Shown piece after piece: positions 1 to 13,327 of a stretch of DNA of 64,000 nt (position 1 is the first letter of the stretch; each line of letters starts with the position of its first letter). The translations under genes and the position numbers were made by a program. Below the pieces are notes generated by a model. That model was not told where the DNA came from. It saw nothing but the letters and a program-made list of their open reading frames with translations, and searched no databases. Source of the DNA: Atrichornis clamosus (lineage: Eukaryota; Chordata; Aves; Passeriformes; Menuridae); assembly GCA_013400975.1 (NCBI GenBank), contig WBMZ01000175.1:199501-263500 (forward strand), in the 5' to 3' direction.

Positions 1-1792
1 GTCCTTTACATCTGGCTAAGTGGAAATAAAAAATTGTGTTAGTTCACAACAAATACAGGACATGAAAATGTTCCTGTAACACAGGACTTACAGCAAGGTA
101 ATAACAAACCTTGTGGAAGATGTTAATATTGCAGGAATTTAATTTTGTTTATCCGGGGCAGAATACGCATTAATTGCCTATTTAATCATGTTTATAATTA
201 AACTCGTTATAACAATGATTCACACATCAGCTTCTAATTACACAGGCAGGACAGTATTATTTCTCCCTTACTGTTCTTTCGTTTGGGCTGGAGATTCCTG
301 GTGTCACCTACAGCCTTGTACTTCCTGTGAACAGGTGAGTACGGACAGTGTGAAAGCTGTTCTCTGAGGAGAGAGGCTCTGATATGACTTGTTTGTTTAT
401 TTAGTTGGACTATTGGCTTATTAAAAAAGATATTGTTCTTGTGTTTACCCTTCCCGTTCTGTTAAGGGTTCCAGCCTAGTGTGAAATACCTGCAAAGTGA
501 GGAGGCGTTTGGCCGTGCAGCCCCCCGGCCACCAGCACAGCTCCGGCCAGGTGTCGCTGCGTGTGACACAGCTCCTGGCCTCAGACCTCATCCCTGCTCT
601 GTACTGGGAGGACTGCTTTGGGATTCAGGCCATGGAAAGGCACAGGGACTGAGGGCTGGGGGTGTCTGGGCATTATCAGTGACCTCTGTAGAGCTCGGGG
701 TGAGCTTTTGGCAGAGGGTGTCAGAGCAGTGTCGTGTTGGTGACAGGCGCTTCTTGCCAAAGTGTCTGCAGCTCAGCACTGAGGGGACTGGGGACTCGAG
801 AGGGTCCAACACAACGTTTTTTTCTTGTTAGATAGGATTACATGATTCATATCAACTAAGAGCATTTGGTCTTATTCCGGCTCCACTTTCGAGCATTTTG
901 CAAATGAGTTCAGCATCATTATCCCCAATTTGCAAAGCAGGAGGCTAAAGTTGAGACAGCAAATACACCTAGTCCAGGGTCAGACTATGGGAGGGCATTG
1001 AAAGCTGATTCTCTGAGATCCACCAGGTTCCTTATTCACTGAACAGCACATTTGAAGCAAGATTATCTTCTTTTTTTTTTTAAATTTTCATGTTTCATCA
1101 GATCAAATATTAAAGAACTGGGCAGTGTAGTGTAGCTCATTCTTTCATTGAGCACAGGAGGTTCAGTTCTTGCAAGATACAGGTTTAAATATCTGGGGAT
1201 ATGTATCCATGTGTAGATATGGCTGCAGCTGTATAATTAGTACTCCTGCAATATTACCTGCACGTCATAGTTAAAATTCTGGAAGATAAACTAGGAAACC
1301 ATATTTTCAGCAGTCTAACAGCATTGTCATAAAAATTCACAGCAGGTTGAAAATATCTCCGCTCAGGAACTAATTACTTTAAAACTTTTTTTTTTCCCTG
1401 GAAAAATCTTGTTTTCCCCTTGAGGCAGTGAGTTAGAAAGTGTATCCTTGTTTAAGTCTCCACGCCCCCCTTTCTTCATCTGCTATAACTGAAAAACAGC
1501 TCTGTTATTTAGTTAAAACAATTGCAGACAAATTGAATCTGTAATGAGGATCAATTGCTATTGGTATCTTGGAATGTTTTTACATAATTAAGTTCTAGAC
1601 TTTCCCAAGCAGGTCCGAGTGCATAGGAATTAGAGATGAGGATTTGAGTCATCACATGAGGCTGATACAGTGCAGTGCAAAATGTGGGGCCCTGGAAACC
1701 CTCTGGGTGCTTTTTTTATTCCTCTGAGTTGCAGAAGTGCTCCAACCCTCTCCTGAAGGTCTAGACCCTGTCCTGGGGACTGGATTAGCCCA

Positions 1793-1808
1793 TCAATCAA
1801 TCAATCAA
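1793..1808. repeat. Short (TCAA)n microsatellite
   Basis: Four uninterrupted TCAA units lie within CATCAATCAATCAATCAATG. Confidence 0.8.
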
Positions 1809-4800
1809 TGCTCAAAAATGTTTTGATCTATAAAAGAGGCTTTTGTGATTTAGGTCTGGCAGGAATGTGGTTGCACAGCTTCAAACTCAGCGAGGCCATG
1901 AATGAAACCTGCATAGCAGGACTGTGAAATGTCTAGACCCATTCAATGCTTTTGCAGCTTTTTGTTGCTTCAGATGCAGCTAGGTGGGAACCCACTTAAA
2001 TTCTCCTTACCCAATTGTTTGGTGATGCTTTCTGTCTAAGTTTGAATACAAGAAGAGTGTTTTTGTGGGCTGGCTTCCAGTGGGCTGGTGCTCCCTGACT
2101 CGGATGAATGATCATCTCACTCATTAAAAAGATCTTCCCTGGAACAAAAATCAGAGTTCATCACTTGTTCAGGAAATTAGCTCCCTTTCCAACATGCTGG
2201 GAGGAAAATGCTCAGACTAAGATTAGAGCAGCAGGAAGCAGCATAATGGAATAACATCTTAAAAATCCTTCTCCTCTGTGAAACCGAGGTACCAGCTGAA
2301 CTCAGTCATACACACTGTATTTGTTGGGACCAGGCCATTGTTTGTCTTGCATTTGGCCCAGGAAACTCAGAGCATCATGCCTGTTCTGCTATCTAGTGGC
2401 TATTCTTGTAAAATACATCCAGTGCCACACAGTGTGGAAAAAAAAATTAATCCTGCTTTTCCCCTCCTCCTTTATCGTATAACTTGTTCAATTATATTGT
2501 CTTTCCTTGTCTCAATTCCTATCTACAATTATACCTCCCCAAAGCAGCTATTGTATAACCTGTGGGTCTTGGATTAAGTTCACTAGTCTAGTTGACCCTT
2601 CTCCTGACCTTCACTTAATTAAATACAGGATTAAGCCCAAAACGTTTGCAACTCAAATCTCAGGTTAAAGCAGAGGGAGTTCAGAGCGCTGGCAATGAAC
2701 TGTCTGATGTTCATGAATGAGCTCACCTGGCCTTGTACAACAGCAGAAAGTGCCTGTTGCTTTTGAGGGGGCAGCTGGCTTTAGCTCTTTTGTGGTGAAA
2801 TTCACTGCCGTGAATGGAGCCGTGTGGGGAAAGTGGGAAAATGGGAGCAGCGCTGTTGGGCAGCACAGGGTTCACTCCTCCCTCTGACAGAGGCAGCTGC
2901 CTCCCCTGAATCCTGCTAGGAATGGAGGAGACAAAGTCTCACCAACAGTTCTGAGACAAGTTCAATGCCACGGATGCTGTTAAGGCGTCTGAGTGGTACC
3001 CCAGTAACCTGGGGAGGTTTTCAGAAGGGTTACTCAGCACATCGTTTTCCTCCTCCAGTTTTCTGCTGCCAGGTCTCAGGATCATTCATAGGAGATTATC
3101 AGCATTTCTTTGAAGCTCACATGGGAGTATGGATTATCATTTTTGCTGTCAGAAACAAGACTAGTTAAAGCTAAAATAAGTAATAAATCAGCAAAAGAGG
3201 GCACCTAATTATAAAAATGAGGTATATGAAACAATTCTCTCCTCTGTAACCACAAGAATGGGTATTCTTCTAAAAAAAAAAAAAAGTTATTTATGTTTAA
3301 CCTTGGAATTAGAGCATTCCTGTTTAACTGAAATAAATCCATACCAGCAGAATAACAGCCTTGTGCGTGTTGGGAGTCTCTGCACTCATTCCTGAACCAC
3401 TCACCATCCTGTGCCATCTCTGGTGGTATCGGGATGCAAGGGGTTGAGGTTAGAGCCGTGGGTGCAGGGGCACATGTTGATACAGCTGACCTTTCCTAGA
3501 GCAGTTGTGTGCATTTTCCCCAAAGCTTTCTTCCAGAACCCGAGTTACCAGAACCAGCAGCTTTTCCTGTATTTGCGTAGTAAAGGGAAGAGAAGCAACC
3601 TGGTGCTGGGCCAAATCTTCAGATAGGGTAAAATCAAAGGAGAAAATGGATCAAACCTGATTTCCACTGGCTGTTCTTCTAATCCGGGGCACTTGAAAAC
3701 CGCCTATTAAATTGTACAAAGCAAATCTAAAACCTCCTACTTAACAGGGATAATGCAGAAGTTACATTCTGTACATTTCCCATCATGTCTGGCCATAAAT
3801 GGGAATTTTGAGAAAGAACATCCCATTATTCCTGTTAAGGTACATTTTTGAGAGTAGACTGTATAGAATGTAGGACTTAATTGAGCTTTAAAGTGCACAC
3901 AGGAATTCCTGCTGTGTTCCAATAGCCAGAGTGTGAGGATGAAATCTGAAAACAGTCGGGAGACAAGGTCCCAGCCTGCAAAAGCTTCTGTTTTAAACAA
4001 GTGGGTAATTCTTATTGAAAATTGAATTTGTACTTAAACATTTTACACATTGAGCGACAAAACATCTCTCTCTTTGCTACGTCAAACAGAAATAGAGGGA
4101 AAAAAGACTGAAACAAAAGCGAGGTTATTGGATAGAAATGTGTTTAATTTGCATCCTCCAGTACCTGGCTGCAGGTGCTTTTTTTTCCCAGTGTGAGACA
4201 AACACTGAGATTGTAAATTACAAATTCCCTGAAAAATTGTTCAGTGTTTTTCTGCATCTCATGCTACAATCTCCTCACCATGAACCAAACCCAGCAGGCA
4301 CAAGGCCCCAGTGCCAGCAGCACCTCTGAAGGGACTCAATGATTGCACCAGCCAGTGAAAGAACAATTCCAAACACATTATTCAGGGTGTCTTGTATCAT
4401 CTCTATCCCGTATATTGACATTTTCTTGCTGCTGTCTGCTTTGCAAATGTCATGTCACACAGGATAAAATGAAGAGCAGTACCAGGAAAACCACCTAATC
4501 TGACTGGGTCAGGGACTGAGCTCCCAGGAAACCCACAGGAGAACTCTCAGCCTGAACTTTGCCAGGTAATCAGCATTCAGGTACTTCAGGCTGTTAAATC
4601 CACTGCATTACTTGGAGAGCATTTGTCTAAGATGTCCGTTACTGGTGACAAAGAGTTTGTTTGTTTTTAAAATCTGCTTTAAATCTAATGGGCTTCTGAA
4701 TCTCCCCAAACTCCATTTGACAGTATTATTTTTCCAGATTAATTTTTTTTAAGAACAAAGGAGCTTGACACCCCATACAATGTGGAATAAAAACTTTGAA

Positions 4801-6710
4801 AATGAATAAAAAGCAACCCCGTGACTAATACATTCACTATGTGAAGGAGCAATGGCTTAGTGGATCTGCTATTTCATAGGCAAAAATGCAGAGATTGCCT
4901 CTTTTGTCAGTTCATAGATAAAATCCTATTCTTTGTAATCCCTGAAGAAACAAATCAAATAAGCTCTGGCTGAGCTAACCATTTTCAATCCATCAAAGCA
5001 ATCAAATTCTGTTTACCTGAATCAGAATGGTTTCTAAAATGTTATTAAAAAGTAAAATGGAGTTTAACTATTCCAAAAAACTGAAAATGATGTGCAAACA
5101 CAAAAGGGATAAGATTTCAGTAATTATGTAGACACAAAGTCGGTGCCATCATTTGTACCACAATACAATGTAGCTATGGCATATAAAGATAAAGCTTCCT
5201 TTGTCTAACATTACTGCTGCAAGTGATGCATAAACATAATTAATGTAAGAAGTCTTCAAAGGGGCGAATATTCATTTAGTCAGTTAGTTTTATTGCTCTT
5301 TCAAGCAAACAAAAGTTTTATAATTTAATAAACCAATTAACTGATTATATATTTCACCCAAAATATTTGTATATCACACATTACTATCATTTCACCAATT
5401 GCCATGGTTTTTCACAAAACAGTTCCAGCGTGTGGTGCTACAGTTAAAGCATTGCATTTCATGTTCATTTACTCTGCCCATTATGCTGGAGTGAATGCCA
5501 TGGGAGGCTTGTGCCTAACTGGATTCCCTAAAAGCAGCATCAGGGTTCATCCAAACTCTATCCCATAGCACCTTGAAGGGAAATCATTATGTTGGCCCTG
5601 TGTCATGATCCTTGAACTGATCTACGTGAAGAATATTTTATTTTGCTTGGGGTTTATTTTATAGATACATTTAGAAACGTTCATAGTTAGGTTTTGCATT
5701 CAGTCTACAATTCAGAAAGAGCTTTGCTTCTTTAATTGCTGAGGCCTAATAGAGTCTGTGACGTTTGCCACTGCGCTTCTGTGCTCTGTCAAAATATAGT
5801 CCTAAATTTGTCAAAGCTATGAACAAAAATTATGTCCTTCTTCAGCATGGAACCAGACCTCATCTGATAGTTATTTCATTGCATAATAAGAGGCAGCAGA
5901 TGCCAGTGGTTAGCACGAGACTGCAAGTGGGAACTTGGCCATCTGTTTCCAGCAAAAACACTGCAGGCATGTTTCCGGAAAAATTTCATCCCACTTGTGC
6001 CTCAGTTTCTCCAGCAAAATTACAAATAAAATGTTCTGCACCTTCTTAGAATGTGAGAGCCGTTCATACTGCACTAACAACGAGGAGCAGAAAGGGCTCC
6101 TGCACCAGATTATGTTTGACCAAAGCATGTTACACCTCATGATAGCCCCACTGTCAGCTCCATGCAATGCTGGAGCTGATGGATGACCTTCCATGGAAGT
6201 TCAGTGGGCAAAATACTCAGGCAGTGAAACTGTGATAATTTAATCCCTCCTTCTGGGCTTTGAAAATTAGCAATGAGTTTTAGTTCAGAAACTTCTATTT
6301 TGTGAAGAAATACAATTCCTAGAAACTTTGGAATCTGCAGGTCCTCTCTAGGCCTTCCTTGTGTGAGACAGAACCCATCATTGCCTCTGTTTCTTCTCAA
6401 ACCTTCATTTTGTTTCAGTATGACTGGAAGAACCAAGAAGCACTCAGTCTAGCTGCACATTTTTTTTCAATCTTCTTATTTGTGTGTCTGTTATTTTTTT
6501 TTTAAATAAAATTACTATTTCTGCAATTATTTGCACTAAGAGCATAAAATTACTGTATCCAAAAAACCCCACACAACTCTTTATACATTGTCTTTGCAAG
6601 TGATAGTTTAACTTTTACATTTGACTTTCCCATACAGCAAGGTGCTCATCTGCATTGATAAGTTTTAAGTAATGAGGAATGCACCAAAACGTGGAGTGCT
6701 GTCCCTCTCA

Positions 6711-6747
6711 TATACACATGCACAACCACACGCCCACACACACACAA
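6711..6747. repeat. Imperfect (CA)n microsatellite
   Basis: TACACATGCACAACC leads into CCCACACACACACAAAA, with six CA units in the purest part. Confidence 0.8.
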
Positions 6748-9700
6748 AATACTCAGAACATTAAAGAAAGCTGTTAAGCTAATCTGGTGCATCTAAATGG
6801 GCAATATATATTGAATCCATGCTCCATTGATCATAATTATTGCGGTGCCCTTTATCCAGTAACCATCTTAAACCATTATTTAGAGATCATTTTGCTTTCC
6901 ATTACTGTCACTATATTGCAGAATTCACTAGGAATTGGCAGCTGTGTGATAGAGGGGTATGCAGCTGTATTAGTCTGGAATCTGCTCCTGTTATCCAACA
7001 ATGTTTCTAAAATGAGAGACTTAGCACCGTGTTCACACAACTTTTGGACAGTCCTTAACTTCATTCTGGAGTGACAAGTCACTCACATAATTTTGTTTAC
7101 CATTCCTTCTCACCTCAGATTCTTTGCATATTTCCCTTACAATTAAATAGTCCTTTTTTGACAGAGTACAGCCTGTCTATATTGAAAAGTATTTCTTAAG
7201 GTGTAACTGAGAGTTACTAAATGGCTTCACAACTGCTCTGTGTGTTTAAAAAGGCTTATGAAGCTTCACAAAATCATTATTACACTTTGGGTTATGTGAA
7301 AGAGGGAAAGGGCAGTATTTTATTAAGCTGGCCCTCTTAAACTATGCATCACACAAACAATGGCATAACTGCACAAAACTCAGTCTATAAACATCTGAAG
7401 CTAAATTCAAAGTACAGTATTTTCACAAGTACTCAGAAAACACCTGGCTTGTTTGCCTTGTAAGAAGATTAGAGGAACACAGTGAGAAAGAGGAAAACAT
7501 GGTTCTTAATGAGACCAGCATCATTTTAGACTGAATCCCTATCCCTCTCAAAGTAATGCACCTGGCATGTGCTGCATGCTGTGATATTAATAGATGTATC
7601 AGGAACACAGGTGTTTAAGCTGATATTTGCCAGTTTAACCAGGTGGTAAGGAGATTTTAATGTCTCACAAAAGTAAGAGGATGGAAAAACAGAAGTTTCA
7701 GACACTCATCATCAGTGTTAGACTATGAAATGGTACTAAACATGTTGGATATAACTAAATCAGCATTAATCTTCTGACTTAGAGCGAGGTGCGCAGCATA
7801 TTAAAAGATCAGTTCAACTCTTGATCAGAGTTTGTGCCAGGTCTGAACACTGAAGTGTGGGAGTCCTTATGAGCAGCCTCAATGCTCAGGAGCCCTCTGT
7901 ATAACACAGCCCAGGTGACCTCTGGAAAAAATCTTGTAACCTTTCAAAGCTTTTTTTACCTATCTGTAAAATGAAGATCATAACCCTTCCTAAGCTCAGG
8001 AATTGTGAGACTTTAATTGATTATTAGCATTTGTATAACCATTTTGAGTTCAAGAGAATGTATATGCAGTGCATATGTAATGTAACAGGTAAACATCCTG
8101 CTTAGCCATGGGGACAGTCATCACCTCTTATCTCATTGGGCCTTAAGGTCAAAGGCAGAGAGGAGGCACCTGAACCTGATAAGGGCTTAAGTGTTACAGG
8201 AGAACTACTTATGTTCTGAAGAAGTCACCTCTATCGCTTTCTTCTTGTCTCTAATCTGCTCTCAGATGCTGTGTCTGCTGTATCAGACTAAAATCTCTAT
8301 CTCTCCAGGCCTGAGGAAGAGCATGTTGACTAAACTGGGTAGGCAAGGCAAGGCAGAAAATGCTCAATGTCTTTATAGCAGCTACAAGTTTGCTTATTTC
8401 TAGTCTCTGTAAAACCCCTTCCTGCCCCCTTAGCCGATTAAAAGCCCGTTGGTGGAAGAGAGAGAAGAAATGAGATGAGTTTGACTGACGAACTCTAATA
8501 TTCCTCAGAGAGCAGGTAAGCTGTTTCAGTGTTCAGACCACTCATAGATATAGATGTGCAACCAAATTGCTGATATAATTTCAAAGCTTTGTTACTCTGC
8601 AGCCACCCTGGGTGTACATTACACAGTGATGGTATCACTGTGAGCAGGACAAAGCACCTTCTGTTTGTGCAAGGTACTAGCAGAAGTATTTGAGTGCTAA
8701 CAGAATTATTTGCAGGATGAGATGCTCTACAACTGAAAGGCATCTCAAAGTCTGAAATATTTTTCCAGTTTCTCTGGCTGTGGAAGTCAGTAGAGCAACC
8801 CTTAAGGACCTGTGAGGTCCAGGGTCAGGTGTGATTGATGATTTAGGTCAAGTAGAACAAAGTCCATGTCAATTCAGGTCTCACATACATTTGGTCAGTG
8901 CCTTCAAGCACTTTATTTTTAACTTCATCTGAATCTGCAATGTCTATAAATGCAGTGGACTGGGAAGTACCACCCACTCCTTGTGACTGTAGAGAAGAAA
9001 GGGAATATGGACCATTCAGAATGAACTGTTACCTGTGTGAGATGTAGCAAAGTGAAGTTTACTGTCCCCTGAACAAATCTAAGGTCCAGAGTTCACAGAC
9101 GTAGAAGAGTAGCTTTCATGGATCATTGGTCTCCTCTGCTGCACTGCCCAGCTTGCGTGGCTTTTAACACAGGACTTTGTTGAACTGTGAGGTTCAGTGC
9201 CTTCCACAATAATTCCTCCACAGGGACTGTGTCTGCAGCATCTCTGGTTTTTTACAGCTAAATACTCTGTCTTTTTAAAACAAAATCTATCTTTGCCATG
9301 TATGTAAGCATGACTTCGCTCCAGATGGCGCATGAGTTACCATCAACAACTTTCTCCTGAAAATTTTGCTGACAGAATGATTCAGAGAGATGTTTTGTGC
9401 AAAGTGTCGTTATTCTCCATCATAATGGTGATCAGGAGTGTCAGGATGATTAGTCAGGAAACAGGACTAATTAATATAAGGACTCCTCTGAGGCAGTGTG
9501 CCTCATTACACAACATAGTGCTACATTCAACAATTTGTAGGTTAGACTAAGCCCTGCTAATTTCCATTTTCCTTTGGATATTACATAGTGTTTACTTTGA
9601 TTTTGCAGTTCAAAACCTTTCTAGCTAATTTGAACTTAATTGTCTTTAACAGTGTAAAATATGTTTGCCTTTCTTCTTCCATCCTTTAGAAAGAGAGGGT

Positions 9701-12280
9701 CCTTGAAAATATCAAGGAGACAGAAAATGCAAACCTGACTCTGTCCTGGTGTGAATCTGCTGCTCTGTTTATTGGTTCTTTACCAACTCAAGATGTTCCA
9801 AGGTATTGTGTAAACTGATTTGTAAGCAAAACAACTCTGTCTTTTACAGTGTTGCCTATTTTAAGTAGTCTTTGGAGGCCTTACTCATGGTCACATCCAG
9901 GTACCCCGTGTCTATGAAAGTGTCACATCTCTAAACATAAAATATAAAGTTGTTTGAACAAACAACTCGACTCAACTCAAGTCCTTACCGACCCAACAAA
10001 AACCAGAAAAGTCAGAGCATTTATGCAGTAGGGTGGGGGGAATCTGAAGAACAGTCATGTTGACCTTACAAATATGACTCAGAAAGTACCCTGGATGCTG
10101 AACAGACAACTTTGACTGTGTTTCTTTAATCTTCCTTGAGGTTGACAATAAAATTCAAATTAAGGTCTTTATTCTGCCCCAAGATTGGTGTTTGCAGGTT
10201 GCTGCTTATCAGGTTACATCAAGTGCTGCTCTCCCATGCCACGCAGCAGATTCTACAAGGTGTAGTGTTGATGGATGGGAACAGCCCCTCGAGGCTCGGC
10301 TCGTGTGAGTCATTAGAGAAAGATTTATTTCTCCTTCACTTAACAACAAAAGAGGTTTCCCACATGTGATTTTAAAAGTGTTTGCATTGAATGTATTGAC
10401 TAAGTTTGATTAAGTAATTGAAGTCGCATAATTAATACCATTAAGAAAGATTAATGATTTCTTGAACAGATAAAAAAAATTATGTCTTCTGAAATAAAGT
10501 TACATATGGAAGTTAAAAGTAAAAGAATGCAGTCCATATCACAGGTAAAACAAACTGAAAAACCCCAAAGTGACTATATTCTTCCCAGCAAACACATAGC
10601 TTGTGTTTTTAAATTTTTCTCCAAAGCTAAGCTGTTTCTTCTTGTCAAAGTATAAGTCAATTATACTGTAGCACAAAAAGAAATCTGCAGTATTTTACTG
10701 TCATTGTTGGTAATTTGTCCCTTAGGGTGTTAGTATTCATACATAATTGCATATTGTCTCTCCCTGTAACATTTTCTACTTTCTTTCTCTGTTAGAACAA
10801 CATAAGAATTATTGCATCCATGGGTTTTAGCAAATTATCCAGCTAACTTGATTTACATTCTATTCACAAACAGAATTACAGAAGGGAAAAATAAATTGGC
10901 TTTGTTTTTTTCCTTAGCTATCATTTGGCCCTGAAAGATTAGAGTTTGTTCTTTTTTTTTTTTTTTACTTTGTGTGAGCTTTCTTTAAAAATATAAACAA
11001 TGCAATTGTTTGTAGACCATATCTGGTGTTTCAAAAGAGATTCACTTAGTGATAGCAATATCATAATATACAATTGTGTTCCCCTATTTTTGCTTCTAAA
11101 GACTGGAGATGACAGTACCATGCAAAATTCCCATCCTCTTGAACATGGATACTCTAGTGAATGTGCTGTCCTGAGCTTTGGCAGATTTCTCATCTGAACA
11201 GACTTGGGAATGGATGGAGCAGTGACAAATGCCTGCCTTCAGGGCTGCTGGATCATAATTCAGGGGCCTCCTTGGCTCCCAGGGTGGCCCTGCAGTCACC
11301 AGTCACCAACAAGAAATTCCCTTGGTGGAATCATCTTCTGAGGCTACTGAGATTATCCGGGATAGTAAACATGCAGGTTAGTTGTGAAAAACTCAAGACG
11401 GGCCTTATCAAGAGTAGAGTGATAGGGCAAGAGAATCGATGTTGAAATTTGATGTAGGTAAACAGTTTGTGAGGAAAATGGAAAAATATTTAATTTTGCA
11501 TATACTTAAATGAAGTTCTGTTTGTCTGCAGGCATGAGAAACAGTGTTGGGGTTATAATGAATAGTTTTGCAGAAATATCAGCTTAAATTCAGACCCCAG
11601 TGAAAACAAATAACTGGATATTATGAGGAAAAAGTAGAAAAAAATACACGAAATGTAATCATGCCCCTTTGTGGATTCAAGATGTACACAAAGGGACGTG
11701 TGTAGACCTGGAGAAGGCCTGAGGACTGGTGACACAGATGGTCGCAGTTTTTCGGTGATTTCCATTTAAATGGATGTTGGGCTCGGCCTGGAGAGGCTGC
11801 TCTGTTGTGTGACCTGTGTGGCCAAACGGTGGTGACCTTGTCAGGTCTTCTGCCTGAGCTGGAAACCTGGGAATCTCACCCGGCAGAGATTTGTGTGTGA
11901 ACACGACCTGCAGAGCAAGTGGAGGCCCATTTGGCACCGTTGTTGCTGCTGAACTGACAGGCAGGGAAAAGAGGAGCCTGGCTGTAATTAACAAAGCAGC
12001 TTAACTACTAATACCTTGGTAATGTCCCTCGTATTGTAGATGAAAGGCTCAATTGGTAATTTGAAATGAGAACAAACACACTGGAAGGATGGCGACTGTG
12101 AGAGAAAGGAATACATGGAAACAGCAATTTGTCCAAAACAGCAAGTTTCTGGATGTGCTTACAGGGTCTTCTGTGGATGCTGGAATCTGCTTTTGCAACT
12201 GCTTTTCACAGCTTAAAGCAGGTGAACTGAAGTTTCATACAAGTCTTGCACAGCAGCTCAGACAGGATTTTAACATTAAG

Positions 12281-12373
12281 GAAACACCACAAAAAACCCC
12301 ATCCACACAAAACCCAACCAAACAAAACCCCAAGCAAAACAAAACCAAACTCAACAAAAAACAAACAAACAAA
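12281..12373. repeat. A/C-only imperfect AAAC-type simple repeat
   Basis: On the + strand the segment is nearly all A and C, built of ACAAAACC, AACCAAACAAAACCCC and ACAAACAAAC units. It is low complexity, and the ORF spanning it is an artefact of the composition. Confidence 0.85.
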
Positions 12374-12391
12374 TCCCTCTTTGAGGGATTT
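12371..12391. other. Perfect 9-bp hairpin at the edge of the A/C tract
   Basis: AAATCCCTC, loop TTT, GAGGGATTT, followed by two further Ts. The form resembles a rho-independent terminator, but in this eukaryotic context it has no such expected role. Confidence 0.6.
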
Positions 12392-13302
12392 TTAGAGTAT
12401 ACATCTGTATCAATCAGAAAAATTAATTAAAGAGTACAACTCTTGTCTGGGTAATGAAAAAAATTAGCACATTTTCAGCTGGGAATTATACTGGGGTAAT
12501 AATGTTTTTGCCAACCAGAAATCTCAAAAGCTCTAAGCAGGAAATATTTTTTTTTCAGATATAGAGGATGTCTATACAGAGTCGCTTTGCTTCACTGCAT
12601 TAAAATTCTATTTTATTGATATTTTAGTCCCCACTATTTCTTACTGCACCAAATTGCTGGTGGCACCATTGTGAAGTAGCAAAACAGGTTGATCCCACCT
12701 GCTTGAGGACCAGTCTGTCTGGGGCAAGGGTCCCAGGCTGTGTCCTCACCCAGAACTCTGTTGGTTTGGCTGCATGCACTGAACCTTCCTTACAAGGGGC
12801 TGACTCTGGGCAGCAAAGGTGCTGACAGATCCTTGGGATCTCACTGAGTGAGATGAAGCAAAGCTGATGACATGATACATTTCCTTTTTCTGTTTGGTTG
12901 CCATTCTTTGAACGTGGCAACAGTAGGGAATATCCCTTTACAAAGAATTGCTTTATACAGAGGGAAAGTAATCTTTTCATGCGTCACACCTTCCTATGTA
13001 ACTTTTGGGGGCAATACATCCATCTTCTAATAACTCTGCAGTGAAGTAACTGTGAATCCCACCTCACGGATGCTGTTGGCCAGCACAGCTATGTCATGGT
13101 TGCCATAGCTAAACCAGAGAAGTGTTTCCTGAGGTAGAAAAGCATGGAGTCTGAATCTGACAGATAATTCCTTCCCAGATATTAATACAGAAATCATTTT
13201 CTAAAAAAGATTTTTTTTTCCATTTTGAAATCCAGATGATGAATTATCCAGCATTCCCTCTGCCAGAGTTCCTGCTCTCGTGGCTTAGTAGCTCTTTGTA
13301 TT

Positions 13303-13327
13303 CATTGCCCATACAGCATGGGCAATG
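13303..13327. other. Perfect 10-bp inverted repeat with 5-nt loop
   Basis: CATTGCCCAT, loop ACAGC, ATGGGCAATG. The arms pair without mismatch and pairing stops at both outer ends. The hairpin is too short for a miRNA precursor. Confidence 0.65.

Noticed and set aside
12371..12391. Rho-independent terminator
   Set aside because: The hairpin plus T run fits the form, but the sequence is vertebrate nuclear DNA and no gene leads into it.
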